The notes: a model not told the origin generated them from the letters alone. A stretch of DNA of 64,000 nucleotides from Hydrangea macrophylla (GCA_033977485.1 CM066983.1:108839580-108903579); one strand, 5' to 3'. Counted from the first letter of the stretch, positions 12,757 through 24,986 are shown. Numbers and translations are program-made.

Positions 12757-12941
12757 GAGTAATACTTGGGGCACAACCAAAGCCACAACCTTTTTTGCAC
12801 AACCTCCATTTTGTGTCTATCTCTTTCCTAGTGGGCACTGTGGGGTCACTGGTACTGTGGGATCCATCAAGAGAGAGATAGACATAAAATGAAGGTTATG
12901 CAAAAAAGATTATGACTTTAGTTGTGCCCCAAGTATTACTC
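12757..12941. mobile_element. Mutator-type MITE, family B copy 2
   Basis: It begins GAGTAATACTTGGGGCACAA and ends with the inverse, with a perfect 9-base duplication AATTCATAA (12748-12756 and 12942-12950). It sits 39 bases after copy 1 but has its own target site, so the two are independent insertions. Its closest relative here is 42659-42843. Confidence 0.88.
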
Positions 12942-13158
12942 AATTCATAAATGGTAGTATATGATAACTTGTTTCATTTTTATGGACGTGTTTTCCTAAT
13001 ACATACTAACATCAAATCATCATTGTAAATGCGCTTACATATTTTATTGTTGTATAGCAGATTTAGCCTGAACCAAGTTTCACCTGTACCATTAGTATCC
13101 ATTATATGCGCTACAAGTTTTATTATTTTTGTTGTATGTCGGAACTACATTAATTTTA

Positions 13159-14306
13159 GGCTTAATTACATTTTATGCCCTTGTAGTTTAGTGTTTGTGT
13201 CATTTTAGTCCTTCTAATTCCGGCCAATTGTGTCAATTTAATCCCTACACTTTATAAAAGTGAAGCAATGTAGCCCAATAGGCTGAAACTGTCAACAAAA
13301 ACAGACGGAGTCTGTGCCATCTGCATCTCACTTGAGGTACTTCAGGGCATTTATGAAATTTCAGCACTTGTACATATATATATGTGTGTATATAATCATC
13401 TTCTTTCTGAACTCAAGAAAAACAGGGGCAGCCATTGGAGGGAGCAAAAAATAAAGAGAGAAAAAGAAAGAAAGAAATAAGAAAGGAGAGGAATATTCAG
13501 GAATGGAAACCAAAGGCAGGAGAATGGTGGGAAGAAGGGAGGATCAAAGTCAAAAGGGATCGAGTTAGAGAGAGTTAATTGGGTCTGTTTAGTGGGTTCT
13601 TGCCTTCTCGGCCTATATTTGGCCTATTTGGGTTAAAAGTATAGTAATTGGAAGCTTTGTTGTAGCCCGGCTTTGTTGTAGGAAGTAATTCTTTTTTTTT
13701 TTTTTTTTTTTTTTTTTTGGGTTTGGAACGTATGAGATTGAATCTGTAATTTATTGGAAATCTATCTTCACTGTCCCAATGCTACCTTCATTTATTTGCT
13801 AAGCAAGAAATAGAAACTACCCAAACAGGACCGGAGCAGGAAAAAAAATTGCATGAAAGACCAAAAATTAAGCATCCAATATTAAACCAAAAGTTGTAAG
13901 AGCCAATAGCAAAATATAAACAGCCATCTCATATTTAAAAATATATGTCACTTGACACATTAAAAGATGCAGAGAGTCTCAGACTCTGGCTTAGTTATCC
14001 ATACACAAAAGCACACCCATCTCATTTTCATCTAGCAAAAACAAAAGTATGGTATCAAACGGGGTTGAACAAAATCAGTATCATCAAAAGTGCTTGTCAA
14101 AGTCTTGAACTTTCATATCTTCTAACCTGAATAAATCAAAACACATTTGAATTAGTGTGCGCTTACAATGGTAGATAAACCATAAATTAGTGTGTGCTCA
14201 CAGGAAGCTTATCAATTCTTCTTCTTTCTTTCTCTTTTTCTCTCTTTTTTCTCCCTTCAATGGCTACCCCTGGTTTTTTTTTTTCAGAGTTCAGAAAGAA
14301 GATGAT

Positions 14307-14338
<32 letters not shown>

Positions 14339-14562
14339 TTATATATATATATATACAAGTGCTGAAATTACATAAATACCCTGAAGTACCTCACGTGAGA
14401 TGCAGATGGCACAAACTCCGTCTGTTTTTGTTGACGGTTTTAGCCTATTGGAATACATTGCTTCACTTAACAAAGTGTAGGGACTAAATTGACACATTTG
14501 GAACTTGAGGGACTAAAATGACACTGACAATAAACTACAAGGATATAAAATGAAATTAAGAG
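13159..14562. mobile_element. Non-autonomous MULE with about 240-base inverted repeats
   Basis: Left arm 13159-13400 (starts GGCTTAATTACATTTTATGC) is repeated in inverse at about 14330-14562. Both arms share CACTTTATAAAAGTGAAGCA-like, AACAGACGGAGT-like and TGAGATGCAGATGGC segments in order. Flanks TTAATTTTA (13150-13158) and GTAATTTTA (14563-14571) match at 8 of 9 bases, as expected of Mutator elements. The interior of about 930 bases has GA-rich, T-homopolymer and TA/CA microsatellite stretches and no transposase. Confidence 0.8.
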
Positions 14563-15141
14563 GTAATTTTAAGTTCAGTCTTTGTTTCTGGGGTCAATGA
14601 TGTGATCATTCAAACATGATATATATGATCATCGAAGTACGGGAAAAACATCATCTACTTGTTTCTTGTCTTATTACCTCCAATAATTTCAAGAAGTTTT
14701 CTCATATCACATTGATGAGTAAATATTCTGGTTTATTTTGGTGACAACTGACATGGTATGCCAATTTAATAGGACTCTTTTATTTGCAAATATGATCTTT
14801 TTATTTTTAAGGGAATCTTTTTTTACATTATAAAAAATTTTAAATTTATGAATAAGTTACAAATTTAACGTGGTGTACTAACTTTATGGCTATGACCGAC
14901 ACATGAGATTACATAGATTAACTTTCAAATGACATATTTAGCATGCGCTGTCACCAATTACAATTATTATCTTTCTATTTTTAACTTACTTCCAAAAATG
15001 CATTTATTAGTTTTTTTTTTTTCTAAAAAAATGAAATAAAGTAAGCCTTACTTTGTTTTTAAGTTGAAGATACCCCACAACTTGTACCGTATGAGTATGA
15101 CTAGCAACTTTATTTTTGTCAATTTCATATACATATACGCC
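14563..15141. other. Intergenic stretch, nothing recognised
   Basis: AT-rich sequence with homopolymer T runs and no supported gene. Confidence 0.5.
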
Positions 15142-15320
15142 GGCTCTTAAGCGAACCGTAAAAAAATCGATTTAAAAATTGTAAAAAATGATAATTTCTT
15201 ACAAAAAAAGTGAGAATTTCTTACATTTTCATAATAGTGAGAAATTTGAAAATGTGAGAAATTCTCACTTTTTACACGGTCTATCTTTTTTGTCCGTTTT
15301 TTAAGATCCGCTTAAGAGCC
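15142..15320. mobile_element. Hairpin MITE with GGCTCTTAAGCG termini
   Basis: The left end GGCTCTTAAGCGAACC is matched by the reverse complement of the right end, GGCTCTTAAGCGGATC. Inner arms (AGTGAGAATTTCTTACATTT and its inverse) pair again around the centre, so the 179 bases could form one long stem. No target duplication is clear. Confidence 0.6.
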
Positions 15321-15474
15321 TAGCTATATATATATATTGATATGTGGGAGGAGATGAGATTCGAACCTCGAATCTATACATTAGAGGGGACTCATATATA
15401 CCAAACTCTGTCACTTGAGCTATGTCAACATATTTCATATTTCGATCTTTACAACTCTTTCAAATTATTATTAA

Positions 15475-15560
15475 CTAGTAGGGGCCCACTCACTTTGTGA
15501 GTAGAGAGATTTTAGGGAAGTTAAAAGTAGTTTCTCTTAGATATTTTTTTTGACATTTTA
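15475..15560 (-). mobile_element. Possible Helitron 3' terminus, minus orientation
   Basis: Read on the minus strand this ends in a short hairpin (ACTCACAAAGTGAGT) followed by GGGCCCCTACTAG and a T, the stem-loop plus CTAG|T pattern of Helitron 3' ends. The CTAG is at 15478-15475, so the element would extend toward higher coordinates. The 5' end is not identified. Confidence 0.4.
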
Positions 15561-16199
15561 ATCCATTGTATATATTTATTAGGTAAAGAAATTTAATGAT
15601 TTTTCTGTAATTATTGATGGTAGAATTTTTTTTTTTCATGATACCCCTCCCTTTCCCTTTATATATGTATATAGATATTGAAACATGCCCTACCAAAATA
15701 AAGTCACTTGATACTATATGATAAACATTACTTAATTACTCTATTATTGTGCCCTATTAATTTCATTAATAAGTTCTGTTAGTCGTTCTTTCCTTTCCTT
15801 GTGTGGATGGAGGAGGTCCCCTCCAACATCCAACGTTTTTTGAATCTTGATGGTTCTCGCTTGGTCAATTTTGAATAAAATATTTTCTTTGATTGGTGAT
15901 AAAAAAAAAAAAAAAAATTCATTAATAAGTTAATATATATATATATATATATATAAGAAAGGGACATATCATACCCTTATAATAGAAGAATGCAGCAGCT
16001 CAACATGGGACTTAGTCAAATACCATTTTGCCCCTCTCCAAAACTTATATACATACTCGTCATAAGAATATATTGATTTCTACGAGGGCAATTTTGTCAT
16101 TTCAGCCCACCAAGTATCTTTATGAAAACTTGTAATTACAAGTGCACCCTTTTACTATACATAATGACTCATACACCTTGATACTCATCATAATGATTT

Positions 16200-16824
16200 A
16201 TTTGTTTGTGCGAGGGTAATTATGTCATTTCAAATGAAATATTACATTCAGGCCAACTTTTAAAATTTTATTTAATATAACAATGAGGATTCAATCAATA
16301 ATATTATGCCCAATTACATATGGGTCAGCACTTTTTGAAATATTTATTATTTACTTCAAAAAAAGTCAAATATTGCGGCTATTTTGACGACTATTTACGA
16401 ATTGGTCACTAATATTTATAATTTTGTCAACTTCTCGTCTGAAATTTATATTAAAATTTTATTTAATATAATAATGAGAATTCAATCAATAATATTATGT
16501 CTAATTACATATGGGTCAGCAATTTTTGGAATATTTATTATTCACTTCAAAACAAGTAAAAAAAAATTCGTCTATTTTTATGGTTTACGAATTGGTCACT
16601 AATATTTACAATTTTGTCAACTTCTTCTCTCAAGTTTAGTATTCATAAAATTCAACAAAAGTGGGCTATTTTAATGGCTATTTACGAATCGGTCACTAAT
16701 ATTTACATTTCGGTCATTAATATACCAAAATTCACTTATACTCAAATCTCATACCAAATTTATATCTTCTATTCAAATGCATAAGAGGGGATTGGCACGT
16801 GCATCGCACGTGCCGGGACCCTAG
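16200..16824 (+). mobile_element. Helitron-like 3' end just upstream of the glycosyltransferase
   Basis: A 21-base near-perfect hairpin, GGCACGTGCATCGCACGTGCC (16794-16814) in two 9-base arms, is followed by GGGACC and CTAG at 16821-16824, then T. This matches Helitron 3' termini: stem-loop, about ten bases, CTRR, insertion before T. The left boundary given is only approximate because no TC 5' end could be fixed. The body includes a tandem duplication (next entry). The terminus is 97 bases before the UGT start codon. Confidence 0.55.
16265..16640 (+). repeat. Tandem duplication, period about 191 bases
   Basis: TCAATCAATAATATTATG followed by CATATGGGTCAGCA occurs at 16291 and again at 16482. 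The copies share later blocks such as ACGAATTGGTCACTAATATT (near 16396 and 16586). A third partial copy of the last block is near 16686. It lies inside the Helitron-like segment. Confidence 0.75.
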
Positions 16825-16920
16825 TATATATATATATATACATATGCTTTCTCTCTCTCACTCACTCTGTTTTCTCTCTCTCTCTCTCTCAAAAACACAC
16901 AATTTGAACAAAACAAAAAA
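16825..16920 (+). promoter_or_regulatory. Core promoter and CT-rich leader of the UGT gene
   Basis: TATATATATATATACATATG at 16826-16845 is the only TATA-like element close to the start codon. It is followed by CT-rich leader sequence (16850-16890) and an A-rich stretch before ATG at 16921. The presumed TATA begins directly after the Helitron-like CTAG terminus at 16824, so the gene's proximal promoter is bounded by transposon DNA. The transcription start is not known. Confidence 0.45.
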
Positions 16921-19778
16921 ATGGAGAACAAATACCAAAACCCTCATGCTATCATGATCCCATACCCTCTCCAAGGTCATGTAATACCGTTCGTCCATCT
17001 GGCCATCAAGCTCGCATCCAACGGCTTCAAAATCACTTTCATCAACACCCAATCAATCCACCAACAGATCTCCAAATCCCAACAAGTAACAACACATCAC
17101 AACAAAGAGGACATCTTTTTCGAAGCACGCAAGTCTGGTCTCGACATACGGTATAAAACAGTTAGCGACGGTCTTCCACTAACGTTTGACCGGTCACTGA
17201 ACCACGACCAGTTCATGGAGTGTGTGCTACACGTGTTCTCGGCCCACGTGGATGAACTTGTCGGAGATATAGTGACGACGTCATCAGATCCATCGGTCAC
17301 TTGCTTGATCGCCGACACGTTCTACGTGTGGCCGTCGATGATAGCAAAGAAATATAAGCTTGTGAATGTATCGTTCTGGACTGAACCGGCTTTGGTTTTA
17401 ACTTTGTACTATCACTTGGACCTGCTTAGAAAAAATGGTCATTTTGGTTCACCTGGTACGTACTCTCTCTCTCTCTCTCTCTCTCTAGATCTTGTGTATG
17501 TATATTATCTCACAAACACAGTTATATATAGATGGAGATCGAACCAAATGAGTGTAAAATTAGAAAGTATATGAGCATTTCCAATGTAAAAAGCTATTTT
17601 ATATTTTTTAAATTTATATTTTAGCAATGTTATAGTATCAAAAATATACAATTTGACAATTATGCTCCAATATAAAAAGTTGTCCAAAATATCATTTTTT
17701 GGCACAAAAGTTATTAATCTAGTACATTGGGTAGTGTGTTTTGTACACTAGCATTGATAATGGGTGAAAAATGGTTGTTGAGCTCAATTATTAACAAAAA
17801 TCTAATATGGCAAAGATTTGACAATGCCAAATCTCCTTTCATATTTAAGAGAATATTTGACAATGCTATAATTTGAGAGGTCAAATAACTATGTATTAGA
17901 GCATACAATTTTAGAAGATATGTCGTATTTTAACTTTAGCAGGCCAAATGAGAGCTGCCCTGCTCTAACACCCCTAAAAAAAATCTCGTCCTTTTTTTTC
18001 CTTTATCTTTTTGTGGATTTACTTTTCTAAAATCAATTAAATTATTATATGTACCTTAATCATTATATTGAAGTTTAAGTCATTTTGCTAACATGACTTG
18101 TTGATACTGACGTTTTTGTGTTTTTTTCGATCTTTGGGATTCACTTTATGCAAAATCAATCAACTATTTGTACCATAGCGCATGTTTGGCAATAACTATT
18201 CCAGCGAATTCAATCAAAAATAAAACTGCTTTTAGACTAAAGCTATCCAATGTAACTTTTGACTATTCACAAGTTTCTGCAAGCATTGAACTTATATTTT
18301 TCTGTGATTGATCAAATGCAGAAGCTAATTTGTCGTATAATTTTATTTTAATTTTTGAAGTTTTAAAATCGCTCGAGTGGTTTCCAAACGGGGCTATACA
18401 TAATAAAATAATCGTTATACTCACTGAAAATTTAAGTCAATTTCATTTATACTATCTAGAATAGAGTTCGGACAATCAAATTTTACAACACAGTTAGTTA
18501 AATTTGATTGTAATAATTTATAAAAAAGGACAAATTAATGATATCCAATTAACTTAAAATTTGATCATAAGATTCACACATATAATTAGTCAAACCAGCC
18601 ATTAATGTTGGTAAAATGTGTCAATTAATTTATAAATTTTGAGAAGTGTAAAACTAAAGGGCAATATGTATATACACTCATAAGAAGCACACAAACATAT
18701 GCAATTAAGTACGTATGTATTTACTATATACATGTAGAATACATGATTTTTTTTCTCCCTAGGCTAATACACAAACACATATAATTAATTATGTGGTATA
18801 TGATGATTATTATTATTATTATTAGATAAACGTGTGGACACCATAGATTACATACCTGGAGTTCGAGCGATCGAGCCAACGGACACGATGTCATATCTTC
18901 AAGCCACAGACATATCAACAGTTGTACACAGAATAATATACAAGGCATTCGAAGACGTGAAAAGAGCTGATGTTATTTTATGTAACACAGTAGAAGAGCT
19001 AGAATCTGAAACAATCTCAGCCCTACATCAAAAGCAGCCCACCTATGCAATTGGGCCTATTTTTCCCATTGGGTTCACCAAGAGCACTGTGGCTACGAGC
19101 CTGTGGTCCGAGTCTGACTGCACCCAATGGCTCAACACCAAGCCTCATGGCTCAGTATTATATGTCTCATTTGGTAGCTATGCTCATACTAGTAAACGTG
19201 ACATTGTGGAAATAGCCCATGGGCTTTTGCTTAGTGAAGTGAATTTTATTTGGGTGCTTCGCCCTGATATCGTGAGCTCTAATGATACTGATTTCTTGCC
19301 CGTTGGATTTGAAGACAAAATTAGAGACCGAGGGTTGATTGTGCCATGGTGTTGTCAGATTGAGGTGATCTCTAATCGTGCGATCGGAGGGTTCTTAACG
19401 CATTGTGGATGGAATTCCATATTAGAGAGCATATGGTGTAACCTTCCATTGATTTGTTTCCCTCTGTTGACCGATCAATTCACTAATCGTAAATTAGTGG
19501 TAAATGATTGGAGGATCGGGCTTAATCTTTGCGATAAAAAGGTTGTGACGAGAGAGGAAGTAGCAGAGAAGATCAACCTTATGATGGGTGGAAAAGCATC
19601 TGATAATTTGAGGACTGAAATTAAAAAAGTGAAAGAGACACTTGAAAATGCTTGGGCCATTAATGGATCATCGGATAGAAATTTCACTCAATTCAACAGG
19701 GATGTGAAAGCCCAAATAAAGAAGAGACAAGGGCTTACCACGTGGCAACACGACAATTCTACAAACAATCATGCTTAG
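16921..19778 (+). CDS. UGT86A: UDP-glycosyltransferase, UGT86A group, two exons
   Basis: Transfers a sugar, probably glucose from UDP-glucose, to a small acceptor in the cytosol; the acceptor cannot be read from sequence. Exon 1 is 16921-17455, intron 17456-18825 (GT-AG, phase 1), exon 2 18826-19778: 495 residues, usual family length. The split codon encodes Asp179. Exon 1 holds the N-terminal acceptor domain with PYPLQGHVIPFVHLA; His20 is the expected catalytic base and Asp132 (LIADTFYVW) its partner. Exon 2 holds the donor domain with a 44-residue PSPG box (353-396) from WCCQ through THCGWNS to LLTDQ; the final Gln396 favours UDP-glucose. The WCCQ start, NRKLVVNDW and intron position fit the UGT86A family as I know it. 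The start is the first in-frame ATG, in good context. A CT microsatellite follows the splice donor. No frameshift or missing key residue is seen. Confidence 0.93.
17456..18825 (+). other. Intron of the UGT86A gene
   Basis: GTACGT donor at 17456 and ATTATTAG acceptor ending at 18825, phase 1. A (CT)n tract begins 8 bases into the intron (about 17462-17487). From 17573 there is a GAGCATTTCCAATG-type sequence resembling MITE termini, with GAGCA-like inverted sequence at 17961-17965. I could not define a clean element. Confidence 0.7.
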
Positions 19779-19834
19779 CTTTATTCCACTTGGTCAAAAT
19801 TGTTGTTTTCAATTTCTGTCCCTTTGTGGATGAT

Positions 19835-19840
19835 AATAAA
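19835..19840 (+). terminator. Polyadenylation signal of the UGT gene
   Basis: A canonical AATAAA lies 57 bases after the TAG stop that ends at 19778, followed by a GT-rich stretch (GTTTGTGGGC), as in plant 3' ends. Cleavage site not determined. Confidence 0.5.
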
Positions 19841-19841
19841 G

Positions 19842-22146
19842 TTTGTGGGCTAGAAGGCCCAGCAGAATTGGCTGTTTGTACCTGATATGTTAGTCATATA
19901 TTACCAATTTACCATTGAATTCTTTTTTTGACATTGGAGGAGGGAAAATCAAACACACACCCTAGCTACTTGGGTGGGGAATTGACTTACAACCTCCAAG
20001 GTAGGATCTATTTACCATTGAAGTCTAATGTGTCACTTTCAATGGCAGCCAAGTATATATGCATGATAAGTCACCCCAAAATTGATATATATATATATAT
20101 ATATATATTATAACAACATCAGGACATTTCATTTCACTAGAATAAATGCAAGCTTTAAAAGAAACAAGTACAAATTAAAAGAAAGAAAATTATAAAGTAA
20201 AGCACAACAATTTCCTAAGATGTACTGCAATTTCTAAATCTAAATATATCTCGGAATGTGGTGTAACTCAACAAGGAGGCAGGGCTAAAAGAGAAAGTTG
20301 CCAATAAATTTAAGTAAAAATCACTCCAAAAGCACTATAATTGTGAACAGAGCCCATCCATGAACCGATCTGTCGAAAAAATCTTGTAGAATGTAAGATT
20401 TTGGTTTATAGTCTTAGATGAGATTGAACACACTATCGATAGGACTGCAGCATGGTGATATAGTAGGTTTGTCTTGACTGCGGGAAAACGGTATAGTTTC
20501 AACTCACTATGTTGGTACACTTTGTGTACTAAACGAGACCTACTAGGGGTAATTATCTTTGTACTAACTTATAAGATGATTAATACCTCATGGCTTTTAT
20601 GAGTGCTTATGCTCTAAATACTAAGTTATTTTATAGACATGTACATTTGATGTTTACGCTTTGATCCCTAAAAGGGCGAGATCCTTAAATACGTCAATAT
20701 TGCATTGATTGGGTGACAATATTAATTGTATGGTGAATATTAATTAATGATAAAATCCATATCTCAATTTTGGGATTGATGTTATCCTGGTAAGAAAGCT
20801 TATAAGTTTTGATTATGTCAAACCCTGCATGTGGATTTTGTATCCGACATATCAAATAAGTTATGCAGAGGATCTCAAAGAATTTTAAAAGATTAATTAA
20901 ATAAGGCTGTTAGTAATTATATTTAATTAATTGATATCTGTAATCTTAACGTAGAGAGATAATAAGCATTTAATAACATGGAGCTCGAAATATATTTTTG
21001 AGATAATGGTAGGAGTGCAATTATAATTATTTAGAGGTATGAATTATAATTTATGAAAATAGGAATTTAATTCAGTTCGAATTAGGGTTTCCTAATTCCA
21101 TAAGGAAGCCTATTCCTTATTGACTTCTTATGGTCCCTATCGTAGCCTATTTATATGCTGCTTTGGCTCTCTTCACAGTTTGTATTTTTCCATCAAAAGT
21201 ATTATAACTTCGAATGCAAAAGAGAGCGTATAATAAGGGAGAGCAGAAAACATAAAGGATTTCGAAAGAGCCCATACTCAGTTTGATATTCTGGCAGCAG
21301 AGGAATACGGTAGAAGATCGTGAGCTGTTATCGAGCCCGTGTTATCGATTCGTTTACTACAGCAATCCGTTTTTGCAGTTCAAGGCAACCCTAGTTCTGC
21401 CCTTATAGGGTTATTATAGCTTTCACGTAATTTTCTGCAGTACTAACTTATACGCACTGTCAGCGAATTCTGAGAATGCGGTTTCCTAACACATTCCAGT
21501 TGGGAGATTAATCCCACTTATTCATCTTTGATTGTAACCCAATTCTGGGTTTTGTTTGAGCTTTTTCAATTTCTGTTTTGGTGTTGTATTGGTATATATA
21601 TATATATATGTGTGTGTATATATATATATATAGAGAGAGAGAGAAGGCGTTAATATGGCTATCAATGGAGGGTTGATGCCGGTGATTTGGTGGTGGTTGA
21701 TTATGTGGTTGATGATTTCAGTCAACTAGGTGGCGATTTGGGGTTCTAACGTGAAAGAACAAGTGATTGGGAGATTTTTATGTTTTGTTCATTAGGGACT
21801 GATATGCTACAATAGTGGGCCTCACAATAATTTTTTTTTTTTTTTTGGGGTAAAATACCCTTTATTGTGGAATGTGTTATGATTCCATGTTGTGTGTGTG
21901 TAACATTTTTGTTTGATCATATGATTGCACAAATTTTTTTTTTAGCCATCGATTGCTTTTTCAACAAAAAAATTACTTAATTGCTCTACCATAAAAATTA
22001 TGGTTTAGCGACCTATATTAATGCAACAACCTTCTGAATCTTCCTAGGCAGACAAACATAGGAGTGTGTATATATATATACACATAAAAGTTCACATGTG
22101 TTTCACCATGTGTAATTTTTTTTTTTTTTTTTTTGGGTGGTGTGTA
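19842..22146. other. Intergenic, retrotransposon-like but undefined
   Basis: The stretch from about 20330 to 21490 is less AT-rich than its surroundings and reads like an LTR or retrotransposon leader (near its end GCGGTTTCCTAACA, then CATTCCAGTTGGGAG). I could not find a matching left terminus or target duplication. TA and TG microsatellites occur at 20087-20108 and 21594-21631. No gene is supported. Confidence 0.4.
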
Positions 22147-22375
22147 GTTTACGAGAAGTTATTCAGTGAGCCCGTCACGCCACGTCAGCATATTGATGTG
22201 GTGTGACCATTTAATCTTAACCACTCACTTGTCATTTGAAATTTGAAATTCCACTAATCACTTGTCATGATCTCCTTAAAAATAAGGGACAAGTGAGTGG
22301 TTAAGATTAAATGGTCACACCACGTCAGCATGCTGACGTGACGTGACGGACTCACTGAATAATTTCTCGTAGTCT
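22147..22375. mobile_element. Hairpin MITE with GAGAA(G/A)TTATTCAGTGAG arms
   Basis: Arms of about 80 bases pair almost fully: ACGAGAAGTTATTCAGTGAG through ACCACTCACTTGTC on the left and its inverse on the right (GACAAGTGAGTGGTTAAG through CTCACTGAATAATTTCTCGT). A fragment with TTCACTGAATAATTTCTC recurs at about 51375-51440. Boundaries are accurate to a few bases. Confidence 0.7.
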
Positions 22376-23066
22376 ACGGTCATATCCAATTGAAAATTGT
22401 AATAATTAGTAGTCCTCTAAAGTTCACTTGAACCAATTTTCCTTCAAATTAATTCAGACACTCATAAATTGTTACATTTCCTATTTTCACATAAATAAAT
22501 GTGGCAACATTGGATCACGGGACTATAGCAAAGACCCTAAACCCTGTGCCCGAAATTGATCCAAACGAAAAATTTGTGGGCTGAATAAGATAATTATGTC
22601 AAGTAAATGATTTATGTTGTCATAAATTAGAAAATTTAAAAACCTAACTTGATTGAGAGTTAAAGGATATAATTCCTACTTTTCTTCTTCTGATTCTAAG
22701 AGGATAAGAAATGAAAGCATAAAGAAATAGAGAATGTCTACAAGTAAACACAAGCAAGCAAGGTAGGAGAGAGTGAAAACGTGGACACTTCATTTGTCTA
22801 ATCTATTTTCATTTTTTTTTTTCTGAAATAAAAAGGAAAAAATATTTATTAAGATGATAGCTCTCATTGTAGGGATTTATGTATGTGGAGACTTGAGAAA
22901 CTAAAAGAGATTGCTCACCTATGTTTCGGAACTAAGCAGGACATATAAGGACCAAATTCAGTGGGCCGAACGAGCACTCTGGGTACAGAATTGTTATCTA
23001 TTCAGTCCAATAACCTATTGGACCAAATGGGTCATTAGTCGAGTTAGAAAAATTAGATAAAAACTT

Positions 23067-23443
23067 GGGTAAATTATATTTTGTACCCTTCTAGTTTGGA
23101 TGTGATTTCATTTTGCTCCTTGTAGTTTCAATTTCGTCCTTACAGTTTCATTTGAGGTTCAATTTAGCCCATTCAAGAAAATTTCCTATAGTTTTTGGCA
23201 GATTTAGGATCAGGATAGGTGTGTAAAGTATAATTTCTCCAAGCAAATTTATCATTAAGCCCCTAATGGTACCTCACGTGTGTATCACATGACCCATTTC
23301 TGTCAAAAACTGTAGGAAATTTTGATGCATGGACTAAATTGAACGTAAATTGAAACTGTAAGGATCAAATTGACAAAATTGAAACTAGAGGAACCAAAAT
23401 GACATCACATCCAAACTACAATAATGCAAAGTGTAATTTACCC
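23067..23443. mobile_element. Mutator-type MITE, GGGTAAATTATATTTTG termini
   Basis: It starts GGGTAAATTATATTTTGTAC and ends with the inverse AAGTGTAATTTACCC. A perfect 9-base duplication TAAAAACTT flanks it (23058-23066, 23444-23452). Long arms pair through CATCCAAACTA and GACTAAATTGAAC-type segments. A relative lies at 25664-26046. Confidence 0.85.
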
Positions 23444-23602
23444 TAAAAACTTCTATAACTTCTGCAATAAATGTTATTTTTTTGGTGCCAAATTTATACT
23501 GGCACTAACAATGTCAAATTGTTTATTTTATTTTATTTATTATTATTATTATATCTGCTCCGATAGTGCATTCTGAAATATATATATATATATATATAAT
23601 AT

Positions 23603-23813
23603 GAGTAATATTTGGGGCACTAATAAATCTCACTGACACTCACACCCACACTCTATCTCTTTCCTAGTGGCATTGTGGAGCCCACAATAGACCCCACAGT
23701 ACCACTAGGAGAGAGATAAAGTGTGGGTGTGACTGTTAGTGAATACCACTACGAGAGAGAGAGTGTGTGGATGTGAGTGTTAGTGAGATTTGTTAATACC
23801 CCTAGTATTGTTG
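23603..23813. mobile_element. Mutator-type MITE, family B copy 3 (divergent)
   Basis: It begins GAGTAATATTTGGGGCACTA and has the family core CTCTATCTCTTTCCTAGTGG with its inverse CCACTAGGAGAGAGATAAAG, then a second partial right arm ending in TACCCCTAGTATTG. The right end is duplicated and the flanking TA repeat hides any target duplication. Confidence 0.6.
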
Positions 23814-23873
23814 TATATATATATCATTCATATGTTTGTATCAAGAAAAGTATATATATATATATATATATAT

Positions 23874-24027
23874 GAGGACTGCTAACTTACAATATAATAA
23901 TTGTAAGTTAACAGCATACAACAGCCCTTTTAGCGACGAAAAACAGGTTTTTAGCGACAAAAATTTCGTCGCTAAAAACTTGTTTTTCGTCACTAAAAGT
24001 CTCTGCTAGTGTAAGTTAGCAAATCCC
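23874..24027. mobile_element. Hairpin MITE with TTTTAGCGACGAAAA core
   Basis: Ends GAGGACTGCTAACTTAC and its inverse GTAAGTTAGCAAATCCC. The interior repeats TTTTAGCGACGAAAAACAGG and the inverse, giving a strong stem. It is inserted in a TA repeat, so TATATATAT flanks both sides and the true duplication cannot be measured. Confidence 0.65.
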
Positions 24028-24468
24028 TATATATATATATATATACATCATTCATATGTTTTTAACGCACTCCTCCAAGAGTAATGATACAAGAGTAATA
24101 TTGTAGTTCTCAAATTTGAATCTCAAATTTTATTTTCAACTATTTTGATAGGTTTCAAATTTGATAATCATAGCATTAGTCCTCCTCCAATGAGCTAACA
24201 AACTTGGTGTCAAATTATTTGGCACTGCAATAACTCGGCATAAGCTTTGGCACACTCGTTACTGTAAAATCATAGCATGACCCTCGAAAAACACATTTTA
24301 AATAATGTGCCTAAGGTCGTATCAAATTATAACAATGTTACTTGTTGTGCTAAATTTGGCATGATCTTTGACACACAATTGAAATAGTGTTTACAAAATG
24401 AAATTAATTTATGTGTGTTAGTCCATCTAAATGTTTAACTACAATATGATCCATATAAATACACATAT

Positions 24469-24981
24469 TGTTAGGGATTAGATTAGTGCGGAACAATCAA
24501 ATCCCCTACCAAGGATCTTGTGAGGTGCAAACAAGCAAAAGAAAAATAGGAAAAATGATTAAGCACACAAGAACACCATATTTCTACGTGGTTCGACCAA
24601 GTATGCTGACGTCTACACCTTGCAGAGTTGTATTATGCTTTAGGGTTTCAAGAGTGGCTTTCACAAATGTTATCTCTTATGACACTACACACAAAAATAC
24701 AGAGAAAATTTGGAATAAATAAGTCTATACAGTTTCCTAACCCAACACAGTAGTTTCTTAATCAAAACAGGAAACAAACACCTAAACTGCACGTGTCGCT
24801 CGAGCGGGTCTCGCTAGCGCCAGCTTCTATGCGATCGACTTTCTACAGAATTTAACTTTATCCTCAAACCCAAAATCACCGCGTCCGTGCAGGGCCAGTT
24901 GCTCAGGTGAGTCCAGTTCTTCGAATCTTTCGCCTTTGTTTGGAAACACTTTTAATATAATTAGGCTCCACAATTCCAACA
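24469..24981 (-). mobile_element. Solo LTR, 513 bases, probably Ty1/copia
   Basis: Starts TGTTAGGGATTAG, ends CACAATTCCAACA, with a perfect 5-base duplication CATAT at 24464-24468 and 24982-24986. No internal region remains. Read on the minus strand it begins TGTTGGAATTGTGG and has a TATTTATT motif near 24715-24722. The palindromes CGCTCGAGCG (24797-24806) and CGCTAGCG (24812-24819) then lie upstream of that motif. Confidence 0.78.
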
Positions 24982-24986
24982 CATAT

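Noticed and set aside
20330..21490. A further solo LTR
   Set aside because: An LTR-like right end (TTCCTAACA) is present but no TG start with matching duplication was found.
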